Shown: positions 1-9,515, counted from the first letter of the stretch. The stretch: DNA of 64,000 nt from Planococcus sp. ISL-110 (GCF_018613575.1 NZ_JAGGPX010000007.1:1-64000), one strand, 5' to 3'. Made by a program: numbers and translations. Notes: generated by a model not told the origin, from the sequence alone.

Positions 1-23
1 TCTTTCCCAGGGGCGCGATTTTT
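1..23. repeat. Left copy of a 23-nt direct repeat bracketing the McrBC-like pair
   Basis: Positions 1-23 match 4297-4319 at 21 of 23 bases; the two mismatches are at 12 and 13. Both copies begin TCTTTCCCAG and end CGCGATTTTT. They are in direct orientation and enclose exactly the two-gene AT-rich module. The arrangement resembles a target duplication or recombination scar, but the repeat could extend left of the window, which cannot be seen. Confidence 0.6.
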
Positions 24-307
24 CAAGAACTTCCCCTTATATGCGACACAGTTATCAGAGCAGTGGCTACTGTAAAATTAAACAGAAATATTCCCCTTTG
101 CCTTTCCGCTTTCCAGCACCCTCAGATTCTCCCTGTATACCACTTAGTTATGAATATTTACCGGTAATTCTATTTACTGTTGAGTTTGTCAAATATCGTA
201 TGCAGTATTAATGTATATCTTCAATTGTGTTCAACACAAGGAGGCGGTTTTTAGTGTATAACCTGAATTATATTTGACATAGGGAAACAGTTTTCTAAAA
301 AACTTAC
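24..307. other. Non-coding stretch at the left edge
   Basis: No convincing gene is present. A strong ribosome-site-like AAGGAGGCGG at about 237-246 precedes a GTG at 254, but the frame closes after seven codons at 277, so this may be the start of a gene cut off by the AT-rich insertion. No clear terminator for the nuclease gene that ends at 308 is visible. Confidence 0.4.
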
Positions 308-2131
308 TTAAATAATACCTACAATTAGCTTTTCTAGTCTTTCACACAAAAAATCATTTTTCATGCCTGGTTTTAAGGTGGCGATAGTAACCAAATGATT
401 ATAATCATGTTCTAATATTTTATTATTTTCAATATTTGTTGGACATAATGCTATAACCTCATCCACAACATGTTCATTCCTAGTATTAACTTTTATAACC
501 ATATTTACATACATTTTGAATTGTTCAACTACTTTACTAGGGCTTGCACTATTAACATACTTTTTATTCCACACGCGATTTGCTGGACTATATTTAGAAT
601 CTAATATTATTGTTTTCATAAAAATTTTATCCTTGTAAATATCAAGTCGAAAATCGGGTTTGTTTCTATTAGATCTAGTCCAATAAGGAGAGTTTAATTT
701 ATCAGCTTTTTCAGGAGACTTCCCCATTGCCGAGTTGAAGATTAATTTCAAAACAATATTTTCTTTTTCAAAAACAACAAATGTATTGTCTGGAATTGCA
801 GGTATTGAAATTTTATGTTCTTCAGAGGAAAGATTAAATATCCAACCAGATTCAGGCTCATATTCTAATTCTTTTAGCATTTCAATAATTTTAATAAAGC
901 ACCAGTATTCATAGAGAACTTCAGATGACTTCCAAGTATAATCATACATGTCCTCTATTTGGTTATCTAATCCCCCATTGATTAACTTATGTACTTTATA
1001 AAAAATATTGTATCCAGGTGTCTTAATAAGCTGTTGAGAAAGAATAATTTTTTGGGGAACTTTTATATTTTTTAAAAAGGAACTATTTATAGAATTAATT
1101 AACATTCGATTAAGTAAATCTATAGATTTTTCGAATTCTCCAACTTTAAGCAATTGTTTTTCTCTACTAGAAATTTTTATATGGTCCCCAACACTATATT
1201 CTTTTTTGTATCTTTTTAGTTGAATTAATTCCAGTTCCAAGTACTTTTTGAGTTCAACAGTGCTAACACTAGCCATTTTTAATATCCTTTGGAAATCATT
1301 AATAATTTTAATCAAATAGTAATTTACATTGTTACTATAATTATCTGTCATTGTATAAGAATAAATTTCTCCATCATTAAAAGATCTCAAATTATATAAT
1401 GAAGAGCTATTTTTAATTTGACTAAGACGTAAAGATTTATTGTCCATCTTTCTACTTTTAGTAACTGATACTATTGCATAGCTCTTCTCTAATTTTGTAA
1501 AAGGTCTATTGAGAATAACGTGCATTGCCTTTTTTATAATTTTTTCCCTCTTAATCAAAATGGCAGCAAGATCGATAAATGTAGGATCAATTGAATTAAC
1601 ATCTTTTAATATATCTATTGAATTATTTTTTTTTATCCAGTCTCTTGCTAACCCTTTAGCGTGTGACTCTATTTCACGAATCATTTGATTATGTTCTATA
1701 ATTTCTAAATTATTTGGTTTTATTAGAATCTGGCTATAATAATCCTTTCCATTCCAATATACTTTAATTTTGTATATTCCTGGAATTAACGGATAACCTA
1801 CATCATTGTTAAAGTGCCTATGAATCATCGTCTCGTTATTTGGTGTTATATATTCAAAACCACTTTCATCAATTTCAATTGGTTCCTGAATCTCGTCAAT
1901 ATATTCGAAACAATCCATGTATAATTTAGTTTTATTATTATCTTCCTCATCTTTATCACTTAAAAATCTAACTGAAAGACTATCATACTCCAGTAAATTC
2001 AAATCTTCGATAAAGCCCACATCTGCATTTAATGAAAATTTGGGAAGTTGAATAATTTGCTTAATTTCTTTTTCAGATCTATAAACTACAAATTCAACTT
2101 TAAATGGTAAATCTTTAGTAAGTATATCCAT
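308..2131 (-). CDS. McrC-like DUF2357 / PD-(D/E)XK nuclease
   Basis: This 607-residue protein has the layout of DUF2357 proteins with a C-terminal PD-(D/E)XK nuclease (the DUF524/PDDEXK_7 type). The nuclease core is visible at residues 491-515: KPDFRLD supplies D493, and ILDSKYSP supplies D511 and K513. The N-terminal half carries a beta-rich DUF2357-like region. Its start overlaps the end of the McrB-like AAA+ gene by 17 nt, so the two are translationally coupled and probably form one GTPase- or ATPase-driven restriction complex of type IV (McrBC-like) logic. It is very AT-rich and Lys/Asn/Ile-rich compared with genes beyond 7 kb, which suggests transfer. The substrate (modified DNA or otherwise) cannot be read from the sequence. 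The nuclease assignment is firm; the antiviral role is inferred from family and context. Confidence 0.85.
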   Translation of the reverse strand: MDILTKDLPFKVEFVVYRSEKEIKQIIQLPKFSLNADVGFIEDLNLLEYDSLSVRFLSDKDEEDNNKTKLYMDCFEYIDEIQEPIEIDESGFEYITPNNETMIHRHFNNDVGYPLIPGIYKIKVYWNGKDYYSQILIKPNNLEIIEHNQMIREIESHAKGLARDWIKKNNSIDILKDVNSIDPTFIDLAAILIKREKIIKKAMHVILNRPFTKLEKSYAIVSVTKSRKMDNKSLRLSQIKNSSSLYNLRSFNDGEIYSYTMTDNYSNNVNYYLIKIINDFQRILKMASVSTVELKKYLELELIQLKRYKKEYSVGDHIKISSREKQLLKVGEFEKSIDLLNRMLINSINSSFLKNIKVPQKIILSQQLIKTPGYNIFYKVHKLINGGLDNQIEDMYDYTWKSSEVLYEYWCFIKIIEMLKELEYEPESGWIFNLSSEEHKISIPAIPDNTFVVFEKENIVLKLIFNSAMGKSPEKADKLNSPYWTRSNRNKPDFRLDIYKDKIFMKTIILDSKYSPANRVWNKKYVNSASPSKVVEQFKMYVNMVIKVNTRNEHVVDEVIALCPTNIENNKILEHDYNHLVTIATLKPGMKNDFLCERLEKLIVGII

Positions 2132-4025
2132 ATAAGTTCAACTCTCTTATCTTACGTTTCAAAGACGCAGTCGTGACTTTAAATTCCTCTTCATTAAGAA
2201 CACTCAAAATATCTTCTTCCGAATTTTGCAATATAAATTCGAGCTCTTCCACAGTGCCTCTAATTTTAGGAATGATTTTTTGTGAAATTTGCAAATCAAA
2301 CGCTTCCTCTCTTTTAAGAGAATTGTTCAAAGGCAAATTTAACATATACGAATTAATGTGGTCTAATACTCTGAAACCAATTCCTTTCGAAGAATCAATT
2401 TTAATTAATAAACGATTAATGTTGTTTAGTACTTCAATTTCTTTATCGAGTAATTTTATTTCTTTTTTATTATTCGACCAATTGTCGAAATGATAATAAT
2501 CAACAATTTTTTTCTCGTTCTTATTTTCTCTAACTGCCGTTTCTACTGATAGGGAGTTTAAAGTATGAACCCAATTGTTAATATGATTTGCTGGAATATT
2601 AAATTCAATATAATTGCTTCTATCTAAAACTTTATCAGACAGGGTTTCTGTTGTCTCATCAATATTAATTGTACCTACAAACAAAACATTGGATAATATT
2701 GGGATTTCGTATGGGTACTGTTCACCGTTTAACACTCGCCCCACTAAATTTTTGCTGTATAAAGAAATTTTCCTCTCAGTTCCCTCTAATTCTAAAACAC
2801 TCAAAAACTGAGAAAAATAATGTTCTACTTTTGCTAAGTTCATTTCGTCGAAACAAATTAAATATAATTTGTCGCGATTACTTTTCGCCTCTAATAGCGT
2901 GTCCACTAACCCCGATTCTGATGGTCTATAAATATTATTAATAGTATCTAAAAAACCAATTAAGTCCGAATCATCCTTCCAGTTTGGCTTAACTGGAATC
3001 ATTTTAAACTGGTGAGTGTCCTTATTAACTAAACCTAAAGATTGAGCATAGTTATAAACTAATTGAGATTTACCCGTACCAGAAGAACCACTTAAAATCA
3101 CTAATCTTCTCGTTTTTAAAGCTGTATGAAAATTAATAACATGCTTCTTTTCAAAAATTAATCCATTTTGTTTTAAATTAGTAAACAAACTTTCTAAGTA
3201 ATCACTTTCAGAATAAAGATCTTCCTCATATTCTTCAATAGGATCTTCTTTAATATCCTTTAATTTGATTTTTTTATCGAGACTCACTATTTGACCTAGC
3301 TTTGCCAAACCTTCTCCCAGAATAATTTCATGGAAGTAATCATAATCAATATAAATAGCATGTGATTCAATAATCATGATATCTCGGTATTCTCCAAAAT
3401 CTAACGGAATCTTTTTAATTGTATCTTCTGGGGTAACATGCCAACCATCATTTAACTTTTCAAAATCTTTAAATTCACCATATAAGAAATCTCCAGAAAC
3501 CAAACATGAGGTTGTAATTTTTTCCAGAAAACTATAATTACCAATAGCTTTTGACTCTAACAATTTTTTTTCAAACGCATATTGATTATAATCATTAAAA
3601 ATTGGAATTGTAACTAAACTACCAATTGCATTTCCAGAAATCCCTTTAGGACGATCAATAATTTTTAATGTATTTTTTGAAATTTTAATATTTTTTTCAC
3701 CATAATTGTTTTCATCAATATAAGGTTTGAATATAAATAATTTTTTCGAAGCAAACTCACTAAAAATTTCCTCCTTAAAAAATGTATGGCCTTCCGAAAA
3801 CTTCTCCCATTGAGAATCCCTAATATTATTCTCATAACCTGCTACAAACTTGTTTTTAAATAGTTTTTGATGTTCTAAAGGAATATCATCAATATTTAAT
3901 ATATCTAAAAAGAACTGAAATTGATTGAATTGAAGTGTTTGTTTAACTGGTAGTAGGTTAGGATGATATTCTTTTAGCTTCTTTTCTTCTGCTAAAGCTC
4001 CAACTAAATATATATTCAACTCCAT
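2115..4025 (-). CDS. McrB-like AAA+ motor protein
   Basis: The 636-residue protein has an AAA+ core in its second half. Walker A is GSSGTGKS at 313-320, Walker B is LYLICFDEMN at 387-396, and GTINIDETT at 451-459 matches the McrB-type sensor region that follows a conserved Asn. DKVLDRS near 464-470 supplies a candidate arginine finger. The first 280 residues are unlike known modification readers that I recognise and probably recognise the target. It precedes the DUF2357 nuclease with a 17-nt overlap. The ribosome site AAAGGAG lies 8 nt before the ATG. In McrBC the motor translocates DNA and activates the nuclease subunit; the same division of labour is expected here. AT-rich composition matches the nuclease gene and differs from the resident genome. 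Confidence 0.85.
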   Translation of the reverse strand: MELNIYLVGALAEEKKLKEYHPNLLPVKQTLQFNQFQFFLDILNIDDIPLEHQKLFKNKFVAGYENNIRDSQWEKFSEGHTFFKEEIFSEFASKKLFIFKPYIDENNYGEKNIKISKNTLKIIDRPKGISGNAIGSLVTIPIFNDYNQYAFEKKLLESKAIGNYSFLEKITTSCLVSGDFLYGEFKDFEKLNDGWHVTPEDTIKKIPLDFGEYRDIMIIESHAIYIDYDYFHEIILGEGLAKLGQIVSLDKKIKLKDIKEDPIEEYEEDLYSESDYLESLFTNLKQNGLIFEKKHVINFHTALKTRRLVILSGSSGTGKSQLVYNYAQSLGLVNKDTHQFKMIPVKPNWKDDSDLIGFLDTINNIYRPSESGLVDTLLEAKSNRDKLYLICFDEMNLAKVEHYFSQFLSVLELEGTERKISLYSKNLVGRVLNGEQYPYEIPILSNVLFVGTINIDETTETLSDKVLDRSNYIEFNIPANHINNWVHTLNSLSVETAVRENKNEKKIVDYYHFDNWSNNKKEIKLLDKEIEVLNNINRLLIKIDSSKGIGFRVLDHINSYMLNLPLNNSLKREEAFDLQISQKIIPKIRGTVEELEFILQNSEEDILSVLNEEEFKVTTASLKRKIRELNLYGYTY

Positions 4026-4052
4026 TAATAAATCTCCTTTTAATAAAATTCT

Positions 4053-4083
4053 ATTATACTAACCATAAAATTCAGATTATCAA
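4053..4083 (-). promoter_or_regulatory. Candidate promoter of the McrBC-like pair
   Basis: On the minus strand TTGATA (4083-4078) and TATAAT (4058-4053) are separated by 19 nt, about 30 nt before the start codon of the AAA+ gene. The -10 is perfect; the spacing is long, so a -35 shifted by one base is possible. Confidence 0.5.
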
Positions 4084-4383
4084 ATGGTCCCTGTGTACCG
4101 ATCAACTATTGCTCGATCTCTTCTTCTGTTCTCATTATTTATTGCACCTCTGCTTATCATCTCACTTCCCAAGGAGCGAGAGAAATACCAAACAATTTAT
4201 ATCGATGAAAAAAAACGTCTAAAATATTGTTGCAGTAGGTGTTTACATGCATAAAATAAAGATTTTAGTGTATTGTCAAAATCGTTTAGAATTGTTTCTT
4301 TCCCAGGAACGCGATTTTTAACAACTGGAGTGCAGTTCAAAATGAGTTCACTCTTTTAAATTATCTATCATATGGGGATCAGT
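4084..4383. other. Intergenic stretch between the two AT-rich modules
   Basis: No gene is supported here. It contains the right copy of the direct repeat at 4297-4319. Base composition shifts from mixed (4084-4180) to AT-rich. No hairpin-plus-T-run terminator for the HNH gene ending at 4384 is evident. Confidence 0.4.
4297..4319. repeat. Right copy of the 23-nt direct repeat
   Basis: This repeats positions 1-23 with two mismatches (AA for GG). It lies 272 nt before the start codon of the AAA+ gene, between the McrBC-like module and the DUF262-HNH gene, and so marks a possible insertion boundary. Confidence 0.6.
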
Positions 4384-6957
4384 TCAAGACTTGACACCTT
4401 TCTTTCTATTACAGTCTTTATGAGCAAGTTGTAAATTTAAAAACTTGTCTCTTCCTCCAATTCCTAAAGGAATTCTATGATCTACCTCTAGGTCATCAGA
4501 AATAAATAGCAAGCCTCCACAAAGTGAACAGGAGTTTTGTTGTTTCTTCAGCATATTTTGTTTCTCTTCAACAGTTAAAATAATTTTCCTGTCATCGACT
4601 TTATAAGTATCCCAAAGTTCTAGAACCATTTTTTGATACTTCTTTATACCAATTCCATTCTGATCTTCTAATGGAAGTGATTTAGTATATTTAAATAAAC
4701 TTGAGATTTCTTCTTTAATTTTTATTCGATTTAATTTTACCATTTCATAGGGAATTTTCGAAAACACGCTCCAAAGAGCATAAAAAGATTGTAGGGTTCT
4801 TCTAGCACTTTTAGTATGTTGCAGATAGAATAGTTTCGTTAGTTCATCTTTTAAATACTCATCTACTTCTTCGGTTAGATCCTTGTCTACTAGTAAAATT
4901 TTAAGTTTTTTTAGAAATTTTTCTACCTCACTGATACTTTTCAAAAAATTCTTTTTAACTTCATCTTGTTCAGATGCTAAGTTTAAAATCTTTGTTATTT
5001 CAACTTTGGATTTTACTCGAAAATTAATTTTATCAGTTCTCTGATAGATATCTAAATCATCATTTGTATCTGGATAAGTTTCCTTATATTCAAAATAAGC
5101 TAAAGTCGTTATTAATTCTTCATTTTCCATTCTTGTATTCTTCTGTTTAGAATAAAACCAATTTTCATTTTTTTTAACTACCTGTTTAATCTTACTAACG
5201 ATTTCATGATCAACATATGAATTCCACATTTCAAATGTATTTTCTCTAATCGGATAAGGTTTGTTATTTAACCGGATAAATAAATCAATAGGATCAAATT
5301 GCGGATTAATTTTAGCATCTATTGTCACTAAGGATAAATTGAAATCCAATATTTTTTCTTTTAATACGTCGTTTAAATCTGTGTAGGATTTACCATTTAG
5401 TTCATCTAAAATTCTTAATTTGCCAAGTTTATAGTTATTTTTTTCTGATCTTGTCAATTCACTGTTTTCATCTAAGAATTCCTCTCCAATAAATCCTAAA
5501 ATTGATAAAAGTCGTTGTTGACCGTCTACTACTTCTAATATTCCATCTAATCTTTTATAAATAAATATGGGAGGCAAATTTATGCCCAGCAGTATACTTT
5601 CGATTATAGCAGAGGATTTCATTTGATTTATTGACTCACCTCTTTGGTATGAAGGCCTGACTAAAAAACGTTTTCTGTTCATAAGTCTACATATATCATC
5701 TATAGTAGTAGAACTTGCATCAGGTTTATTTAACCTCAAACTTTCAAACACCTCTATAATCTGTTGAGTATCAGAGGAATTATTCATAATAGTTTTTAGC
5801 TTCTTTTGAGTTACTATATTATTTCTCATATATATATCAAAATTCACTTTAAATATATCTTCAAAAAATGATGCTGTTCCTGAATATCTTTCTTTCATTT
5901 CCTTATAGAAATGACTATTTTCAGTTGTATAAATATTTATATTTTCTCCAATGAATGCAATTAATTTCCCTTTAACTTCTTTATCATTTACTTCTTCTAA
6001 ATTTATGCCTTCTTGCTCTAAAATAGTGAATGCCCAAAATAAGCATTCAAATACTAACTTATTATGCTCAATTTTTTTATCAGACAAGTGATTTTTTATA
6101 TCTATTAATGTTTCTATTTTATTAAAAAAGCTATTATATAAATCTTCAACGTCTTGTGTATTTTCACTAAGACTTTCAAAGAATCTTTGAATTAATTCTT
6201 TTCTTCCTTTGGAAGTACTATAATAATTTATTGGTATATTATGCAAAACTAAAAATACCCTTACTTTTGACATAGCTTTTTCAAGAGTTATTCCTTTCTT
6301 ACTCAGTTCTTTTTCTCTTTCAGAAAAAAATAAATCTAAAAAGTCTATATAATCTTTTTCTCCTTCTTTGAATTTCTTTTTGAAGAACGTAGTTGTATCA
6401 TCATTTATATAAATAGCTTTTTCAATCTCTGCATTTTTTAAAGGTGTTATCCCTGAGTTATATCTTCTAAATATCTCTTTTTTTATCTGATCCTCTTTTC
6501 TATAATCTAAAGTGGGTTCATTTACAATACTAAATTCGATTATCCTTAATTTCGTATCCCAAAATACATCTTGCAGACTGACGTCAAAATCTTCAAAACT
6601 CATTTTTTGTAAATCCTTAAAAATGTTTAGTCCATTTTTAGTTAGATGAAATCTATTATCCTTAAATCTTTTAATTGTTTCAAAACGTTGTCTTCCATCA
6701 ATCACTTCAATATTTTTCCCTGTATTAAAAAAAACAAGAGGAGGTATTTCAGTTCCCAGAAGTATACTTTCAATAAAATAAGAAGCCTTGTCAGTATCCC
6801 ATACATAATTCCTTTGATAATAAGGATCAAATACAGTGCTTCTTGTCCTCCGTTCATTAGCGAATAAAGTCTCTATAGACATTACTTTTGAGTCTATTTT
6901 TATATGATTTTTAAAAATTTCTTTTATTTCCTCATCCTTCAAAAATAAATCTGCCAT
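4384..6957 (-). CDS. Tandem DUF262 protein with C-terminal HNH nuclease
   Basis: The 857-residue protein contains two DUF262 (GmrSD/ParB-like) domains in a row. The first shows YYQRNYVWD near 46-54 and DGRQR at 87-91; the second shows PSYQRGE and DGQQR at 478-482, followed by a typical RLN segment. The C-terminus is an HNH nuclease with zinc-ligand-like Cys810, Cys813 and Cys849, catalytic Asp826-His827 and His846. DUF262 domains in GmrS, BrxU and SspE-like proteins bind and hydrolyse nucleotides to control a nuclease partner; here the partner is fused. A double DUF262 is unusual, since GmrSD pairs carry one DUF262 and one DUF1524. The gene starts 30 nt after the DUF2075 gene and is probably co-transcribed with it, although its GC content is far lower. 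Type IV-like restriction is the most likely role; this is inference. Confidence 0.85.
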   Translation of the reverse strand: MADLFLKDEEIKEIFKNHIKIDSKVMSIETLFANERRTRSTVFDPYYQRNYVWDTDKASYFIESILLGTEIPPLVFFNTGKNIEVIDGRQRFETIKRFKDNRFHLTKNGLNIFKDLQKMSFEDFDVSLQDVFWDTKLRIIEFSIVNEPTLDYRKEDQIKKEIFRRYNSGITPLKNAEIEKAIYINDDTTTFFKKKFKEGEKDYIDFLDLFFSEREKELSKKGITLEKAMSKVRVFLVLHNIPINYYSTSKGRKELIQRFFESLSENTQDVEDLYNSFFNKIETLIDIKNHLSDKKIEHNKLVFECLFWAFTILEQEGINLEEVNDKEVKGKLIAFIGENINIYTTENSHFYKEMKERYSGTASFFEDIFKVNFDIYMRNNIVTQKKLKTIMNNSSDTQQIIEVFESLRLNKPDASSTTIDDICRLMNRKRFLVRPSYQRGESINQMKSSAIIESILLGINLPPIFIYKRLDGILEVVDGQQRLLSILGFIGEEFLDENSELTRSEKNNYKLGKLRILDELNGKSYTDLNDVLKEKILDFNLSLVTIDAKINPQFDPIDLFIRLNNKPYPIRENTFEMWNSYVDHEIVSKIKQVVKKNENWFYSKQKNTRMENEELITTLAYFEYKETYPDTNDDLDIYQRTDKINFRVKSKVEITKILNLASEQDEVKKNFLKSISEVEKFLKKLKILLVDKDLTEEVDEYLKDELTKLFYLQHTKSARRTLQSFYALWSVFSKIPYEMVKLNRIKIKEEISSLFKYTKSLPLEDQNGIGIKKYQKMVLELWDTYKVDDRKIILTVEEKQNMLKKQQNSCSLCGGLLFISDDLEVDHRIPLGIGGRDKFLNLQLAHKDCNRKKGVKS

Positions 6958-6987
6958 TTCATTTCCCCCTATTTAATAAAAAAATAC

Positions 6988-8826
6988 CTACAACAATAAA
7001 CTTCTTAATTCTTCATCCATACAATAAACATAACAACCCTTCATCCCTCGAGTCATCAACGTCTTATAAGTATTCCTCACCAACTGATCAAGCGGATCAA
7101 CCTCGTACTTCCCTTTCGGCTTCGCCGGTCTGGCGCCTTTATCTTTAAAGTTCTCTCGCTTTACTTCAATGGATTGAGTTTCTGGATTATAGGTCAAATC
7201 ATTGCCGATGATGACGCCGACGTATTCCATTTCAAGTCCTTGAACAGTGTGGATGCAGCCGATTTGTTCGGAGCCTTCCGGATGGATGGCCCAGTCGATG
7301 CGTGCTGGATCGTTCCACGGCATGGCGAAGTCATGAACCTCGACCACCACATCTTTCGGCAACTCTCCATTAATTCTTTTGGTGTTCCATTCCCATGCAT
7401 AGCCTGCGAGCAGCCTGCCGCATTTTTCTTTGACTACCTTCTCGTAAAGTTCATGCGGGGAGTCGACGACTTGGAAGTCGAAGTCACCGTCCAGCTGGAT
7501 GTCCTGCTTCCGGTCATAAAGAACATTGTCGAGCCACTCCAGATAATTTCCTGAACCGGCGCAGCGGAACTGTGAATCGAGTTCGACGACATGGACTGTG
7601 GAGTTCTGCTTTTCGGCTTCTTCTTTCAATAGATTAAAGCGGCCGATGTCTTTATTCGAAATAACCTGCTCATCGTCGATAAAGAATACGCTGACTCTGC
7701 TGGAGCGAATGATTTGAGTGGCCTGGTTTTCGCCTTCGATTTTGCGTTTCATATGTCCTTGATTCTTCAGTCGATGAGCTTCGTCACAGACCAGGACGTC
7801 ATAGTAATTCGCAGGTGTTTCCACATACGATGCTGAACCTTTGAACAGGCTGCGAATTTCCACAAAGCCGCTCCGGCCGATCAGTTTCTTCCGGAGGATT
7901 TCGCGGAACGATTGGTTCGGCGTAATGTACTCAATTGTTGCTTCTTCGCCCAACAGGAAGTTCATCAAGTTCAAGCCGATGACCGATTTTCCGGTTCCTG
8001 GTCCGCCTTTGATGAGGATCGTATGCTTTTGGTCCGTTTCCAGTTCCATGCTGTTATAGATGGACAGTACTTTCTCATAAGCGACCTTTTGTTCATCGAG
8101 GAGAATGAATTCCTCGTTTCCTTCAAATAAGGAATTGACGGCTTCGACCAGCTTCTTGGAGGGACGGATACGCCCTTCTTCAATTTTCCGGGCGATGTCT
8201 GTACCTTTCCCTTCAGAGACCGCATCATTGATTCGCTTCCGCAGCAACAGGTCATCAAATTGGAAATAGATCGGCGACTGCTCGACGTAGTTCGTATAGC
8301 GTTCATTGAGCAAAGGCTCTGCCAGTTTGTTCGGGATGTAATTATGCAGATAAGCACAGGAGCTCAAGCTGATGGATGTATCTTCGTATAAGGCTTCATT
8401 GAAATTCTCGAGATAGCGTTTATAGGACAGCGATTGATAGGATGGGTGTACGGTTTCGCGTTCCCGGCCACCCAGGTAAGTTCTGACAATGCCATCTCCT
8501 TCAGCCAGCTGCGATTTCTGCCATTGCTTCAGTTCGATGATGACTGCGTTTTGCTGGCCAGTCTTGTCTTCACCGGTAATCAGGAAATCAATACGCTTTT
8601 CAGTTGAAGGCAACTTGTATTCCAGCAGCACGTGAGTGCCTTCTTTCAAATCGGCATCGCGCAGGATCTTTGCCATTTCTGGCAAGGAGTTGGTCCACGA
8701 ACGGATTTCGCTTGGGGATACGGAATGGTTCATCTTCTCCTGGACTTTTTCAAGGAGCACAGATTCAATGCGCTGTTCCAGCACGTGGTTGATGAATTTT
8801 GAAGAGCTTTCGTTGTAGATAATCAT
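6988..8826 (-). CDS. DUF2075 helicase-like ATPase with N-terminal PD-(D/E)XK motif
   Basis: The 612-residue protein has the DUF2075 (COG3410) superfamily 1-like motor: Walker A GGPGTGKS at 274-281, Walker B DVLVCDEAH at 343-351, a later DSQFR motif and a C-terminal TRGMKGCYVY segment typical of UvrD-like helicases. The N-terminal 110 residues contain a plausible PD-(D/E)XK core, with D80 in EKRIDFL and E98-L-K100 in VIIELKQW. Such proteins are widespread and poorly characterised, and often sit next to restriction or anti-phage genes. GC content is like the rest of the window, so this gene is probably resident and the AT-rich genes were added downstream. It lies 30 nt before the DUF262-HNH gene on the same strand. 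The DUF2075 call is firm; nuclease activity is inferred from the motif alone. Confidence 0.85.
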   Translation of the reverse strand: MIIYNESSSKFINHVLEQRIESVLLEKVQEKMNHSVSPSEIRSWTNSLPEMAKILRDADLKEGTHVLLEYKLPSTEKRIDFLITGEDKTGQQNAVIIELKQWQKSQLAEGDGIVRTYLGGRERETVHPSYQSLSYKRYLENFNEALYEDTSISLSSCAYLHNYIPNKLAEPLLNERYTNYVEQSPIYFQFDDLLLRKRINDAVSEGKGTDIARKIEEGRIRPSKKLVEAVNSLFEGNEEFILLDEQKVAYEKVLSIYNSMELETDQKHTILIKGGPGTGKSVIGLNLMNFLLGEEATIEYITPNQSFREILRKKLIGRSGFVEIRSLFKGSASYVETPANYYDVLVCDEAHRLKNQGHMKRKIEGENQATQIIRSSRVSVFFIDDEQVISNKDIGRFNLLKEEAEKQNSTVHVVELDSQFRCAGSGNYLEWLDNVLYDRKQDIQLDGDFDFQVVDSPHELYEKVVKEKCGRLLAGYAWEWNTKRINGELPKDVVVEVHDFAMPWNDPARIDWAIHPEGSEQIGCIHTVQGLEMEYVGVIIGNDLTYNPETQSIEVKRENFKDKGARPAKPKGKYEVDPLDQLVRNTYKTLMTRGMKGCYVYCMDEELRSLLL

Positions 8827-9018
8827 GGGGGTGCTCCTCTCTAAATATGGATATTCAATACAAATATATTAACATTATTTAACTGTTATTAGTTAAATTA
8901 ACGAAATATTTTTACATTTTTATCATTTTTCTCTTTTATATCTACTTTTTTATTGATTCTAAATTTCTATGTAACCTTATTTCTTCTATGTCCGTCTACC
9001 TGCTAAGGGGTGAATGAC

Positions 9019-9291
9019 ATGAAAAGCACTAAATCTATCGTTTTAATTACATTCTTCTTGATTCTCAGCGGATGCTCCCAATCAGATCCTGAAATCACTG
9101 AAGCTGAGGCAGAAGCGATTGTCGAGCAGCACCATACGAATTCGTTTGGAACAATGGAAATCATTTCGATCAGCTATGAGCGCGGCCGGTATGTAGTTGA
9201 ATGGGAAAACGACGGGAATTGCGAATGGGGCGTGGATTACGTGGATGGGCAGAGTGGCGAAATCGAGATGGGTGAGGCGACAATTTGCTGA
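9019..9291 (+). CDS. Small secreted lipoprotein, function unknown
   Basis: The 90-residue product begins with a lipoprotein signal, ending in ILSGC. The mature part is acidic and has a short beta-rich pattern (ISYERGRYVVEW, VDGQSGEIE) reminiscent of PepSY-type domains. A GTG at 9010 opens the frame, but the ATG at 9019 is preferred because AAGGGG lies 8 nt before it. It stands alone, divergent from the DUF2075 gene, and is followed by a terminator at 9330. Membrane anchoring outside the cell is well supported; the role is unknown. Confidence 0.7.
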   Translation: MKSTKSIVLITFFLILSGCSQSDPEITEAEAEAIVEQHHTNSFGTMEIISISYERGRYVVEWENDGNCEWGVDYVDGQSGEIEMGEATIC

Positions 9292-9329
9292 TGGTGAATC
9301 GTGGGTTTTCGTCTTCAAGCTAAAGAAAC

Positions 9330-9362
9330 CTCCAAGCATGAACACTGCTTGGAGATTTTGTT
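9330..9362 (+). terminator. Terminator after the small lipoprotein gene
   Basis: A 9-bp perfect stem (9330-9338 with 9346-9354) and a 7-nt loop are followed by ATTTTGTT. Confidence 0.75.
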
Positions 9363-9465
9363 AGCATAAAAACTTATCAATATTTGGAATAGCTTAGAAT
9401 GTTGATGTTTTGAATTTTTTTGGAGCAACGGCCCGATTTCAAAATCATTAATTTACGGCATCGAA

Positions 9466-9515
9466 AAGACCGCTAATAACAAAGTTATTTAGCGGTCTTA
9501 AACTTGTTTTTATTT
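9466..9515. terminator. Hairpin with T-run, probably bidirectional
   Basis: AAGACCGCTAATAAC at 9466-9480 pairs with 9484-9499 across a 3-nt loop, followed by TTGTTTTTATTTG. It lies between two convergent lipoprotein genes. For the minus-strand gene ending at 9590 the distance is about 90 nt. Confidence 0.7.
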
